A stretch of 33,156 bases of DNA from Acidobacteriaceae bacterium (GCA_030037705.1 JASHQE010000033.1:1-33156); one strand, 5' to 3'; shown: positions 1-7,669, counted from the first letter of the stretch. The notes: generated by a model not told the origin, from the letters alone. A program made the numbers and translations.

Positions 1-155
1 CCATCGAAACAAAGGCGCGAAAGCGGAGATCCAAGCGCCTCATCGGCCTCAGCAAAGGTTTGCGCTGCGATGGAAAAACCTTCGGCAAGTTCGCGGCCCA
101 TGCCGACGGCCTGTGAACCCTGGCCTGGAAAAAGGAAGGCAATTTTCGTTGACAT
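1..155 (-). CDS. fabD: Malonyl-CoA:ACP transacylase, N-terminal part (cut by window edge)
   Basis: The reverse strand reads from an ATG at 155 into the window edge, giving 51 residues that begin MSTKIAFLFPGQGSQAVGMG. The FPGQGSQ(x)VGMG signature at the very N-terminus is the classic start of FabD, which moves malonyl groups from CoA to acyl carrier protein in type II fatty acid synthesis in the cytoplasm. The catalytic GHSLGE serine lies beyond the window. The rhomboid-like gene ends 42 nt upstream on the same strand, so the two may be co-transcribed. Other acyltransferase domains (polyketide AT) share the motif, but the motif sitting right at the start of the protein favours stand-alone FabD. 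Confidence 0.85.
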   Translation of the reverse strand, partial: MSTKIAFLFPGQGSQAVGMGRELAEGFSIAAQTFAEADEALGSPLSRLCFD

Positions 156-197
156 TCCCACTGATTTTATCGCGCCAATGCCCGGGCAACGGATATA

Positions 198-1019
198 TCA
201 GTTCCAGCGTTTCTTGTCGTCGGGGTCTTCCTGAATCTGCCGCCCTTGCCCATCGAAGCGGACGGTGCGGCCCTGCCGGCGCATGTAGACCTCGAACTTG
301 CGCGCGGCGCGGCGGCGCCTCCAGCGATAGTAGCGGTTGCGCATCCCATACCAGCTCTCGCTCAGAAAGAACGAAACGCCACGGCGAGGCGCCATCCTGA
401 TCCAGAAGAGCCCGGCCAGAGCGCCGCCGAGCTGCGCAAAAGCATAGACCCTTTGCTGGCCGAAGAGCATGGCAATGGCGACCAGCGCATAGATCACGGC
501 GAGGTAGCGAGCCTTGATCCCGATGGGCAAGGGAAACATCATGAACTGTACATCGCCATAGAGAAAACCAATGGCCGCGAGCATTCCGAAAATTCCGCCA
601 AAACAGCCGTACAGAGGAACCAGCGGCAGATCGAAGCGTAGCGTAGCGCTGACACCGTAAATGCCTAACGCAGCCACAGCGGTTCCCAACACCGATGCGG
701 CGTAAAGGCCCATCACCCAGCCCGATCCGTGGCCTTGCATCTCGAGAAAGCCCGCCAGGAACCAGAGAGACAGCAACTCAAAGAACGTGCCCCACAGGCC
801 GGGATGAACCAAGCTGTAAGTAATCGGCTGCCAGAAAGAGCCGTGGAGGAAAAAGCCGGGGTCAAAGCTCAGCGCCACAGCCAGGTTCGCCGCCTGATCA
901 CGCAAGGCAAGCCCAACCACCAGGAGCAAAAAATAAGCCGCGAGATTGGCGAGGATCAGCCGGCGCGTGGCGCCCCTGAAATCGGGAAAAGCAAACGGGC
1001 TGGAGCCGATCTTGGGCAT
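198..1019 (-). CDS. Rhomboid-fold membrane protein lacking catalytic Ser and His (pseudoprotease)
   Basis: 273 residues with about six hydrophobic segments between residues 20 and 210, followed by a basic, Arg-rich cytoplasmic tail. The layout follows the rhomboid intramembrane protease family: an N-terminal helix, a long loop with WQPITYSLVHPG at about 63-74, a helix at the usual GxSG position and a final GG-containing helix. The GxSG motif reads GCFG (138-141), with Phe in place of the nucleophilic Ser. The expected AHxGG in the last helix reads AQLGG (195-199), with Gln in place of His. Both changes were checked on the nucleotide sequence. It is therefore unlikely to be a serine protease; a binding or chaperone-like role, as for iRhoms and derlins, is only inference. 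The gene lies 42 nt upstream of fabD, and a mobile repeat (1064-1194) lies just upstream of its start. Confidence 0.7.
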   Translation of the reverse strand: MPKIGSSPFAFPDFRGATRRLILANLAAYFLLLVVGLALRDQAANLAVALSFDPGFFLHGSFWQPITYSLVHPGLWGTFFELLSLWFLAGFLEMQGHGSGWVMGLYAASVLGTAVAALGIYGVSATLRFDLPLVPLYGCFGGIFGMLAAIGFLYGDVQFMMFPLPIGIKARYLAVIYALVAIAMLFGQQRVYAFAQLGGALAGLFWIRMAPRRGVSFFLSESWYGMRNRYYRWRRRRAARKFEVYMRRQGRTVRFDGQGRQIQEDPDDKKRWN

Positions 1020-1055
1020 GTAAGCAACAGGTTAAACGGAAAGTGGGCCGGGTGT

Positions 1056-1202
1056 CATGGCCGGGTAGTGGGTTAGTTTGAAGGATACAGGCTTCAGCTT
1101 GAAGGGTACGGGCTTTAGCCCGTACATCAAACCACACAAATTGAGTGGGGCTTTAACCCCTGAGGCACAGGCAATTCCAAACTGACCCACTGCCCATGGC
1201 CG
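1056..1202. mobile_element. MITE-like element, type A copy 1, with 8-bp target duplication
   Basis: The element spans 1064-1194 (131 bp). It starts GGTAGTGGGTTAGTTTG and ends CAAACTGACCCACTGCC, which are inverted repeats with two mismatches. It is flanked by a perfect 8-bp direct repeat CATGGCCG at 1056-1063 and 1195-1202, as left by transposition. Inside are two hairpins: GTACGGGC-TTTA-GCCCGTAC (1107-1126 region) and GGGG-CTTTAA-CCCC (1147-1160), the latter followed by TGAGG. No coding capacity, so it must have been moved by a transposase encoded elsewhere. Confidence 0.8.
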
Positions 1203-1653
1203 TGATCTTAGAAAGCCGCCGTCGGTCCTGATCGGCGGTTGAACGGACTGCTGAACGCGGCAAACCTTATAAGGGTTTTGACCGTCTGTTGTATGCACGC
1301 GGCGGCGCAGGAGGATCGGCACAGAATCGGCCCTGTCGGGCGGGAAAAGCGCCCGGCCCTCAGGACCGGAAGAGAACATGGTATATTCTCCACACTTCGG
1401 ATTGATGCCTGGTCTCGGGGGGCCTTGACCTGAAGCCGGGTTGTCTCTAAAACTATAGCGGAACCGGAGTCTACGCACGCTGGAGACAAAGCCGTTTCTA
1501 TGAGATTTCCGTTTCGCTTGAGTTTCCATCGGAACTGATTTTTTCCGTCGGGGCAAGCAGGAATTGTAGGAAAAAATTTGCAAAAACGCACGTTTGATCG
1601 TGTTGGATATCGTAACCCTGGAGTCGAATTGCACGTGGAGAGAGGAGGCTGCC
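1203..1653. other. Intergenic region without a recognised gene
   Basis: About 450 bp between the type A element and the LysW-like gene. I see no tRNA, no credible coding sequence and no known riboswitch. A short palindrome, AACCTTATAAGGGTT, lies near 1264-1278. The segment should hold the promoter for the rightward 1654-2222 pair and possibly one for the leftward rhomboid gene, but no box pair with good spacing could be picked by eye. Confidence 0.4.
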
Positions 1654-1848
1654 ATGCCCAGCTGCCCTGAATGCGAGAATAATTTGGATATCGAAGTCGA
1701 CGAAGTAGAAGAAGGCGACGTGATCGCCTGCGAAGAATGCGGGACTGAGTTCGAAGTGGTCGGTGTTGAACCGCTCGAGCTGGCGCGCATCGAGGATGAG
1801 CTCGAAGAAGAGGACGATCTCTACGAAGAAGAGGAGGAGGAAGAGTGA
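1654..1848 (+). CDS. LysW-like acidic zinc-ribbon protein with poly-Glu tail
   Basis: 64 residues from the ATG at 1654, chosen because a perfect AGGAGG lies at 1643-1648; longer in-frame starts lack one. The N-terminus MPSCPECENNLDIEV and the second pair CEECG make a CPEC...CEEC zinc ribbon, followed by EFEVVGVEPLELARIEDE, the pattern of LysW, the amino-group carrier protein of the alpha-aminoadipate lysine (and LysW-type arginine) pathway in Thermus and archaea. In LysW the substrate is attached to the C-terminal Glu of an EDWGE end. Here that end is replaced by an acidic stretch finishing in seven Glu. No lysX or other lys/arg biosynthesis gene is nearby. Carrier function is thus inference; a general acidic zinc-ribbon adaptor is possible. 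The stop overlaps the start of the next gene (GTGA). Confidence 0.75.
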   Translation: MPSCPECENNLDIEVDEVEEGDVIACEECGTEFEVVGVEPLELARIEDELEEEDDLYEEEEEEE

Positions 1849-2222
1849 GGCGCCGCCGGGTAACTCTGTTGGCGGCCGCATTTGCGGCGGTAGCTGCAGC
1901 AATCATTTCTTTCGGCGCGAAGGATGCGCCGCTTGCGCCTCAAGCCCAGGCGCAGAACATCGGCGAGCGTACGGTCTCAGGCACCGTGCTCGACGCCGGC
2001 TCCAATCCCACACCCGGAGCGACGGTCTTTCTCAAAAATGAGAAAACCAAGTCCATCCGCAGTTATACGTCCACCGCAGACGGCCACTTTCATTTCGCGC
2101 AAGTGAACATGGCCGAGGATTTCGACCTGTGGGCGGAAAAAAGCGGCAAGAAGAGCGCAGTAAAGACCGTCAGTTCCTGGGACGCACGCAAAGACTTTAT
2201 CTCTGACTTGAAGCTGAAGTAG
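1845..2222 (+). CDS. Secreted carboxypeptidase-regulatory-like (CarboxypepD_reg) domain protein
   Basis: 125 residues from a GTG at 1845 that overlaps the stop of the LysW-like gene by four bases (GTGA), suggesting translational coupling. Residues 1-37 form a signal peptide: RRRR, then an Ala-rich hydrophobic core, then a QAQAQ cleavage region. The mature part has VSGTVLDAGSNPTPGATVFLKN followed by STADGHFHFAQV, the transthyretin-like beta-sandwich of the carboxypeptidase regulatory-like family common in acidobacterial secreted proteins. No catalytic domain is attached. The likely place is periplasm or outer surface; the role is unknown. It converges with gatB, whose stop is 7 bp away. Confidence 0.75.
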   Translation: MRRRRVTLLAAAFAAVAAAIISFGAKDAPLAPQAQAQNIGERTVSGTVLDAGSNPTPGATVFLKNEKTKSIRSYTSTADGHFHFAQVNMAEDFDLWAEKSGKKSAVKTVSSWDARKDFISDLKLK

Positions 2223-2229
2223 AAAGCAG

Positions 2230-3708
2230 TCACCCTTCCAGCTTTTTCACCACCAGCTCATTGAGCAGTACGGGATTGGCCTGCCCTTTCGACGCGCGCA
2301 TCACTTGGCCTAGGAAGAATCCAGCCATGGTCTTCTTGCCTGCGCGATACTGCTCTACCTGTTTCGGATGAGCGGCAATTGCTTCATCGATCAGCTTTTC
2401 AAGGGCGGACGCATCCGTGATCTGCTGCGGCTTTTCCCGCTCATAGACAATGCCGAAGTCTTCGCCTTTTTCGAAGGCAATATCCATGAGCTGCTTCATC
2501 TGTCTGGAACTGATCTTGTCTTCGTCGAGAAGATCCGCTGCCAGCACGATGCCGGTCATCGAAACAGGCGACTGTTCGGGCTCAAGCCCCAGCGCCTTCA
2601 GCCGGCCTCCCACTTCGCTTAGGAGAACGTTCGCCACGCGGCGCGGACTCTTCGCGGTTTTAGCGGCGGACTCAAAGCGGTCGGCGAATTCGCGCGATGC
2701 CGTAAGCGTCTGTGCATCCTGTGCCGTCAGCTCATACTCGGCGATCATACGGGCGCGGCGGGCCTCGGGTAACTCCGGAAGCCTCTTCTCCGTTTCCTCT
2801 AAAACCTTCGCAGAAACGATGAGCGGCGGTAGATCTGGTTCGGGAAAGTAGCGGTAATCATGCGCCTGCTCCTTCGAGCGCATCGAGTAAGTGCGGCCCT
2901 CGTTGGAGTTCCACAGACGTGTCTCCTGCACTACAGAGCCGCCTGACTCGATCACCTCGATCTGCCGCTCGATCTCATATTCAAGCGCCGCGCGAATGAA
3001 GCGGAAACTGTTGACATTTTTCACCTCGACCTTTGTGCCGAATTTTTCCTGCCCCTTTGGCCGTACGCTCACATTCGCATCGCAACGAAGCGACCCTTCT
3101 TCCATATTGCAATCGGATACACCGGTATAAAGCAGGATTTCCTTGAGCCGCGTGAGATACTCGAAGGCTTCCTCTGGAGTGCGAATATCCGGTTCGCTGA
3201 CAATCTCAACGAGCGGCGTGCCACAGCGGTTCAGGTCGAGGTAGGTGCGCGTAGCCGAATCGGCGAACCCCTCATGCAGGCTCTTGCCCGCGTCCTCCTC
3301 CATGTGCAACCGCGTGATGCCGATCCGCTTCGTGTGACCGTCGGCTGTCGGCACTTCAATCCAGCCATGCTCGGCGAGCGGCTTATCATACTGCGAAATC
3401 TGATAACCCTTCGGCAGGTCAGGATAGAAGTAGTTTTTGCGCGCGAAGATGGAACGCTCTCTCACTTTGCAATGCAGGGCCAGCGCAGCCAGCGTTGCGA
3501 ACTCGACGGCCTTGGCGTTCAACACCGGCAGTGCGCCCGGCAGACCAAGGCACACCGGGCAAATGTTCGTATTGGGCGCCGAGCCGAACTTGTTGGCGCA
3601 ACCGCAAAAGGCCTTGGTAACAGTAAGCAGTTGCACGTGCACTTCGAGCCCGATGACAGGCTCATATTTCGCCAGAACGTCAGGAGAAAGCGATATTGCA
3701 GCAGACAT
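2230..3708 (-). CDS. gatB: Asp-tRNA(Asn)/Glu-tRNA(Gln) amidotransferase subunit B
   Basis: 492 residues, normal length for GatB. The N-terminus YEPVIGLEVHVQL and the cysteine set CGCANKF...NICPVCLGLPGALPVLN (structural zinc site) are diagnostic, followed by the FYPDLPKGYQISQYDKPL and SDCNMEEGSLRCDANVSVRP blocks. The C-terminus has the GatB/YqeY tRNA-binding domain (AHPKQVEQYRAGKKTMAGFFLGQVMRASKGQANP). With GatA and GatC it converts Glu-tRNA(Gln) and/or Asp-tRNA(Asn) to the amidated forms, GatB being the kinase and tRNA-binding subunit. gatA and gatC are not in the window. It starts 9 nt after the infC stop, so it is very likely in the infC transcript. Confidence 0.97.
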   Translation of the reverse strand: MSAAISLSPDVLAKYEPVIGLEVHVQLLTVTKAFCGCANKFGSAPNTNICPVCLGLPGALPVLNAKAVEFATLAALALHCKVRERSIFARKNYFYPDLPKGYQISQYDKPLAEHGWIEVPTADGHTKRIGITRLHMEEDAGKSLHEGFADSATRTYLDLNRCGTPLVEIVSEPDIRTPEEAFEYLTRLKEILLYTGVSDCNMEEGSLRCDANVSVRPKGQEKFGTKVEVKNVNSFRFIRAALEYEIERQIEVIESGGSVVQETRLWNSNEGRTYSMRSKEQAHDYRYFPEPDLPPLIVSAKVLEETEKRLPELPEARRARMIAEYELTAQDAQTLTASREFADRFESAAKTAKSPRRVANVLLSEVGGRLKALGLEPEQSPVSMTGIVLAADLLDEDKISSRQMKQLMDIAFEKGEDFGIVYEREKPQQITDASALEKLIDEAIAAHPKQVEQYRAGKKTMAGFFLGQVMRASKGQANPVLLNELVVKKLEG

Positions 3709-3717
3709 ACGTCGATT

Positions 3718-4317
3718 CTATGCGGGCGGACGCTGTGCTGGGGGCTGCGGTGAGGGCGGGACGGGCGGCTTGGGTTTAGCGGCGTCTTTCTTGACTGGTG
3801 CAAGAATCGCGTGCAGAATGGTGCCTTCCATGCGCGGCATAAACTCCACCACGCCGGCATCGCCCACATCCTGAATCAAACGATTGATAATGTTATAACC
3901 TAGCTCGCGGTGCGCCATCTGGCGGCCGCGGAAGCGCAGGCTGGCCTTCACCTTGTCGCCTTCGTTCAGGAAACGCACAGCCTGATTTTTTTTAGTCTGA
4001 TAATCGTGTTCGTCCACTGTCACAGAAAACTTAACTTCCTTGACGACGATCACCTTTTGCCGCTTGCGGGCAGCGCGCTCGCTTTTTTCTTTTTCGTAGA
4101 GGTAGCGGCCGTAGTCCTGGATGCGGCAAACAGGCGGGACGGCGTTCGGCGAAACCTCAACCAGGTCCAGCCCGCGCTCGCGGGCAACCTTTAACGCCTC
4201 ATAAGGAGGCATGATGCCCAACTGTTCGCCGTTTTCGTCAATCACGCGAATCTCGCGTGCGCGAATTCGATCATTAATACGAATAAAAGACTTGGCCGAT
4301 CGTTTATCGAGTGCGAT
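3718..4317 (-). CDS. infC: Translation initiation factor IF-3, apparent AUC start codon
   Basis: 199 residues when begun at the ATC at 4315-4317. This codon is preceded by GGAGG (4324-4328) with a 6-nt spacer, and yields M-ALDKRSAKSFIRINDRIRA, close to the usual IF-3 N-terminus. The only ATG or GTG further upstream would add about 22 residues without family resemblance. IF3-N (INDRIRAREIRVID...VCRIQDYGRYLYEKEK) and IF3-C (VKEVKFSVTVDEHDYQTK...LRFRGRQMAHRELG...EGTILHAILAP) are complete. A Pro/Lys-rich tail of about 25 residues follows. IF-3 binds 30S and rejects non-AUG starts, so a rare start codon permits autoregulation, as for the AUU of E. coli infC. Unlike most bacteria, infC is followed by gatB and not by rpmI-rplT. 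Confidence 0.93.
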   Translation of the reverse strand: MALDKRSAKSFIRINDRIRAREIRVIDENGEQLGIMPPYEALKVARERGLDLVEVSPNAVPPVCRIQDYGRYLYEKEKSERAARKRQKVIVVKEVKFSVTVDEHDYQTKKNQAVRFLNEGDKVKASLRFRGRQMAHRELGYNIINRLIQDVGDAGVVEFMPRMEGTILHAILAPVKKDAAKPKPPVPPSPQPPAQRPPA

Positions 4318-4328
4318 GGCGCTCCTCC
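4318..4328 (-). promoter_or_regulatory. Ribosome binding site defining the AUC start of infC
   Basis: On the reverse strand GGAGGAGCGCC runs directly into ATC GCA CTC. The GGAGG core is 6 nt from the ATC, the optimal distance, while no ATG, GTG or TTG lies at a usable distance in the IF-3 frame. Confidence 0.75.
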
Positions 4329-4430
4329 AGACGCCGTGTTCGCACGATCTTCCCGGAAGTGTCAGGAAACAGCGCGAGCCCACGAACGCACACTGAGTAT
4401 AGCATTGGCTCGGCTTCCATGAACAAAGGG

Positions 4431-5813
4431 TTAAACAGCCAAATTACCCTGGAGCACTTCCTCTACACCCAGTCCCGTAATGAACGCGCGAATCAGTCGA
4501 TTCGCCGGTAAGCTTCCTTCGATCTCGACGGGAAGAAAATTCTCCGTCAGTACAGAAGTTCGGCTGCGGGACGCAAGCGTCACAGGCGTGTGGAGAGTGA
4601 TGACATCGAGCACACGGCCCACAAAGCGGCCACGATGTGTTGCTGTTTTTTCGGCGGCTTGAGTGCGCAGCGCGGACATGCGCTCTTCGACGAGAGCGGG
4701 CGCAACGGGCGACTGCTCGTGCAAAGACCATCCACGCGTTCCCGGCCGCGGCGAAAACGGGAACAAGTGCAGGTAGCCGAACGGCAGTGCGCGCAGGAAT
4801 GAAAGAGTCTCTTCAAATTCGGCATCGGTTTCGCCGGGAAAACCCGCCATTACATCGGCGCCGATGGTGAGATCCGGCCCTGCCGCACGAAGCAGGGCTT
4901 CGACTTTTTCCGCATAATGCCAAGGCCTGTAACGGCGGTGCATGCGGCGCAGCACCGCGTCCGAGCCCGACTGCAGCGGCAGATGTGCATGGCGCGCCAG
5001 ACGGCCGCCGCCAAATTCCGCGATCAGGCCGATCAATTCATCATCCCAGTCCATAGGCTCGATGGAACTGAGGCGCAGACGCGGCAGTGCCGTCCGGTCG
5101 AGAATCTGCCGGACCAGCGCCGCGAGCGTAACGCGCGGCGTTAAATCTCTCCCCCAGCGGCCGAGATTAATTCCAGAGAGCACCAGCTCCTGGCCGCCGG
5201 CAGCAACAAATCCTTCAATGTGGCGCAAGATGTTCGCGTTGGGCAGGCTTTTGGACGGGCCGCGCGTCTGGGGAATGACGCAAAATGTGCACCGGTTTCC
5301 GCAGCCTTCCTGGATCTTCAGATTCGGACGCGTCTGCGTCCCGGGCACCAGCCGCGCCTCTTCAATAAAAGAATGCGCGAAGCGGTCATCGGCCCAAACG
5401 GGTGCTCTGCCTGCGAGCAGAGACTGCACGCTCACCAGCGTATCCCTTGCAAGCAGTGACGAGCTGGTCTCGCGGGAAGCCAGCTTCAGAATGATCTCGG
5501 GCGCCAGCGCCTTATGGCTGTTGCCAATCACCGCAGCCACGCCATCCATCTCTGCCAGCTCTTCCGGCGCGCGCTGCGCGTAACAGCCGGTGACGACGAT
5601 CTTCGCCGTGGGATTTCGGCGATGCGCGCGGCGAATGAATGCCCGCGCCTGCCGGTCCGCTTCGGCTGTGACGCTGCAGCTGTTCACAACAACAACATCG
5701 GCATCGGAAAGCTGCGCGCTCTGCTGCCCTGCCGCGCACAGGCGCGCGCTGATCGCTTCGCCATCGGCGCGCGCCGCTCTGCAGCCAAAATGCTCGATAT
5801 AACAGCCGGACAT
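4431..5813 (-). CDS. mtaB: tRNA threonylcarbamoyladenosine methylthiotransferase (MtaB/MiaB family)
   Basis: 460 residues from the ATG at 5813, chosen because MSGCYIEHFGCRAARADGEA matches the usual family start; an in-frame ATG 102 nt upstream would add unrelated sequence. The UPF0004 domain carries three iron-sulfur cysteines (about C11, C46, C77: FGCRAARADG, NSCSVT, TGCYAQ). The radical SAM domain has CGNRCTFC (about 171-178) with RGPSKS just after. The C-terminal part fits a TRAM RNA-binding domain. The enzyme adds methylthio to t6A37 of tRNAs reading ANN codons, using SAM and two 4Fe-4S clusters. MtaB, not MiaB or RimO, is suggested by the short N-terminus and overall pattern. It heads the leftward group mtaB-infC-gatB. 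Confidence 0.88.
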   Translation of the reverse strand: MSGCYIEHFGCRAARADGEAISARLCAAGQQSAQLSDADVVVVNSCSVTAEADRQARAFIRRAHRRNPTAKIVVTGCYAQRAPEELAEMDGVAAVIGNSHKALAPEIILKLASRETSSSLLARDTLVSVQSLLAGRAPVWADDRFAHSFIEEARLVPGTQTRPNLKIQEGCGNRCTFCVIPQTRGPSKSLPNANILRHIEGFVAAGGQELVLSGINLGRWGRDLTPRVTLAALVRQILDRTALPRLRLSSIEPMDWDDELIGLIAEFGGGRLARHAHLPLQSGSDAVLRRMHRRYRPWHYAEKVEALLRAAGPDLTIGADVMAGFPGETDAEFEETLSFLRALPFGYLHLFPFSPRPGTRGWSLHEQSPVAPALVEERMSALRTQAAEKTATHRGRFVGRVLDVITLHTPVTLASRSRTSVLTENFLPVEIEGSLPANRLIRAFITGLGVEEVLQGNLAV

Positions 5814-5903
5814 CCCTTCTAGTTTACGGTGAAACCGGAGGCATCTTGAATACGCGCCGCGGTTCGGCCGCAAAAACAAGGAACAGCGGGAGCAGGCGTC
5901 CGC

Positions 5904-6344
5904 ATGTATCATCACGCCATGCGCTCAGACGAGGAGCCGGATCTCACGACGCCGCCCAGGCTCATGTCCGTGTTACACGAGTTGATCGACCGCGAACCGA
6001 TCTTCCATCGCCCGGAGTTGGGCACCACGCGTGCTGATTTCGAGCGGATGACACGGGAGGATTTTTGGGAGACCGGCGCTTCGGGACGCCGTTACAGTCG
6101 CGCCTTTGTGTTGGATGTACTCGAAAGGCGCTTTTCGCGTCCGCATGAGGATCGGTGGGAAGCGAGCGATTTCTGCTGCCGTGAGCTCGCAACGGACCTG
6201 TATCTGCTTACCTACACGCTCGTTCAGGATTCCATACGCAAGACGCGCCGCGCGACGATCTGGCAGCGCACGGCGGCAGGGTGGAAGATCGTCTATCACC
6301 AGGGCACGACCGTCGAAGAACGGCCGCAGCCGCTGTCTCCATAA
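5904..6344 (+). CDS. DUF4440/SnoaL-like (NTF2-fold) protein
   Basis: 146 residues from the ATG at 5904; a second ATG at 5919 (MRSDEEP) is equally possible and neither has a strong ribosome site. The pattern of an N-terminal helix with ELIDREPIFHRPE, a middle AFVLDVLERRF, then strands YLLTYTLVQ, RRATIWQRTAAGWKIVYHQGT, matches small cone-shaped NTF2-like DUF4440 proteins. The end (W-R-T-x-x-GW-K-I-V-Y-H-Q-G-T) is the most conserved part of that family. The biochemical role is unknown. It is divergent from mtaB, with about 90 bp between starts, and just upstream of the MFS gene. Confidence 0.75.
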   Translation: MYHHAMRSDEEPDLTTPPRLMSVLHELIDREPIFHRPELGTTRADFERMTREDFWETGASGRRYSRAFVLDVLERRFSRPHEDRWEASDFCCRELATDLYLLTYTLVQDSIRKTRRATIWQRTAAGWKIVYHQGTTVEERPQPLSP

Positions 6345-6388
6345 CTCAATTTCGCATCCGATATACTTTGAAGAGGGGAATTGCGCCC

Positions 6389-6409
6389 ATGAGCCGGTTC
6401 CCATGTTAG
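6389..6409 (+). other. Possible six-codon upstream leader ORF before the MFS gene
   Basis: GAGGGG (6373-6378) is followed 10 nt later by ATG AGC CGG TTC CCA TGT TAG, a six-codon frame (MSRFPC). Its stop overlaps or abuts the possible starts of the transporter (ATG at 6403 or 6412). The transporter's own starts lack a ribosome site, so initiation by coupling to this mini-ORF is plausible. It could also be chance. Confidence 0.3.
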
Positions 6410-7617
6410 GCATGCCTTACTCCGCTTCTGCCAGTATCCCCGTAACCGCGCGCACCGCAGCGAGAAGCGGGACACGGCACATTCTAGGCTTCGTCTACTT
6501 CACATTTATCTGCTATTTGTCGATCGGATTGCCGCTGGCGGTGTTGCCGCCTTACGTGCACCTGCGCATGGGCTATAGCGCCGTGCTCGCCGGACTGGTC
6601 ATCAGCATCCAGTACATTGCCACGCTCGCAAGCCGCCCATGGGCCGGGCGCATCTCAGACCGCCAAGGCGCGAAGATCTCCGTGATCTGGGGCATGGCGG
6701 CGTGCACCGCCAGTGGAGCGCTGCTGGTGGCAGCCGCGGCTCTTTACTCCATTCACTGGTTGAGCTTCTGGAGCCTGATTCTGAGCCGGCTCATTCTGGG
6801 CGTTGGAGAAAGCCTCGGCTCAACCGGGGCCACGCTATGGGGCATCACGGCCGCAGGACCGGAAGCCACAGCCAAGGTGATCTCCTATAACGGCATCTGC
6901 ACCTACGGCGCAATGGCCCTTGCCGCGCCGCTGGGCGTAGTGCTCGATGACCTATGGGGCCTGAGCTCACTCGGAGTCTTCACCATCCTCATCGGCGCGC
7001 TCAGCCTGATGATGGCCACACGCAAACAGCCTGTCCCGGTGATACCAGGCGAACACCTCCCCTTCAGTCATGTGCTGGGCCGTGTGGCGCCGCACGGCAT
7101 GGGACTGGCGCTGAGCGGCGTTTGCTATAGCGTGCTGGCCACCTTCATCACGCTCTTTTATGCCGCCCGCCATTGGAGTGGAGCGGTCCTGTGCCTTACG
7201 GCTTTCGGCATTGCATTTATCCTCGCCCGCCTGCTCTTTGTTCAAACCATCAACCGTTTTGGCGGATTTCCAGTGGCAATGACGTGCCTTGTCGTCGAAT
7301 CTGTCGGCTTGTTTTTGCTCTGGCGCTCGAACTCGCCGGCCCTCGCGCTCACTGGCGCATCTCTGGGCGGCTTTGGCTTTTCGCTTGTCTTTCCAGCCAT
7401 CGGCGTCGAAGCCGTCGAGCGCGTGCCCGAAAACAATCGCGGCACCGCGCTCGGCGTCTACACTGCATTTGCCGATGTCTCGTTTTTCCTCGTCGGCCCC
7501 ATCGCCGGAGCAATCATCGGCTGGTTCGGCTACCGCAGCGTCTTTCTTTTCGCGCTGATCAGCGTGCTCACTGCGCTGGGGATTGTCATCGTGCTCTGCC
7601 GCGTTCAGAAGGAGTAG
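6403..7617 (+). CDS. Major facilitator superfamily transporter (YhhS/YfcJ-like)
   Basis: About 404 residues from the ATG at 6403 (MLGMPYSAS); an alternative ATG at 6412 is three residues later. Twelve hydrophobic segments can be traced. The A-motif between segments 2 and 3 reads GRISDRQGAK (G-x-x-x-D-R-x-G-x-K/R), and SRLILGVGESLGSTGATLWGI in segment 4 fits the sugar/drug exporter-type MFS set that includes E. coli YhhS and YfcJ. It should be an inner-membrane, proton-coupled exporter; the substrate cannot be told from sequence. It ends just before a bidirectional terminator shared with rpsA. A leader mini-ORF (6389-6409) may drive its translation. Confidence 0.85.
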   Translation: MLGMPYSASASIPVTARTAARSGTRHILGFVYFTFICYLSIGLPLAVLPPYVHLRMGYSAVLAGLVISIQYIATLASRPWAGRISDRQGAKISVIWGMAACTASGALLVAAAALYSIHWLSFWSLILSRLILGVGESLGSTGATLWGITAAGPEATAKVISYNGICTYGAMALAAPLGVVLDDLWGLSSLGVFTILIGALSLMMATRKQPVPVIPGEHLPFSHVLGRVAPHGMGLALSGVCYSVLATFITLFYAARHWSGAVLCLTAFGIAFILARLLFVQTINRFGGFPVAMTCLVVESVGLFLLWRSNSPALALTGASLGGFGFSLVFPAIGVEAVERVPENNRGTALGVYTAFADVSFFLVGPIAGAIIGWFGYRSVFLFALISVLTALGIVIVLCRVQKE

Positions 7618-7640
7618 CGCATTCCATCTCGTAGACGCAA

Positions 7641-7669
7641 AACGGCCATCCCTGCGCAGGATGGCCGTT
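7641..7669. terminator. Bidirectional hairpin terminator between the MFS gene and rpsA
   Basis: AACGGCCATCC pairs perfectly with GGATGGCCGTT across a 7-nt CTGCGCA loop. Both genes end here, convergently. On the reverse strand the stem runs into a short T stretch (CCGTTTTGCG). A near-identical stem-loop ends the STAS and lemA genes at 26831-26859. Confidence 0.75.

Noticed and set aside
1239-1433. 64-residue forward frame in the 1203-1653 spacer
   Set aside because: No ribosome site, no hydrophobic or domain pattern, and composition like untranslated GC-rich DNA.
1032-1906. Long reverse-strand open frames (252 and 232 residues) over the LysW-like gene and its upstream region
   Set aside because: They run antisense through a well-supported gene with its own ribosome site and through the mobile element, and their residues look like random Arg/Ser/Pro-rich translation of GC-rich DNA.
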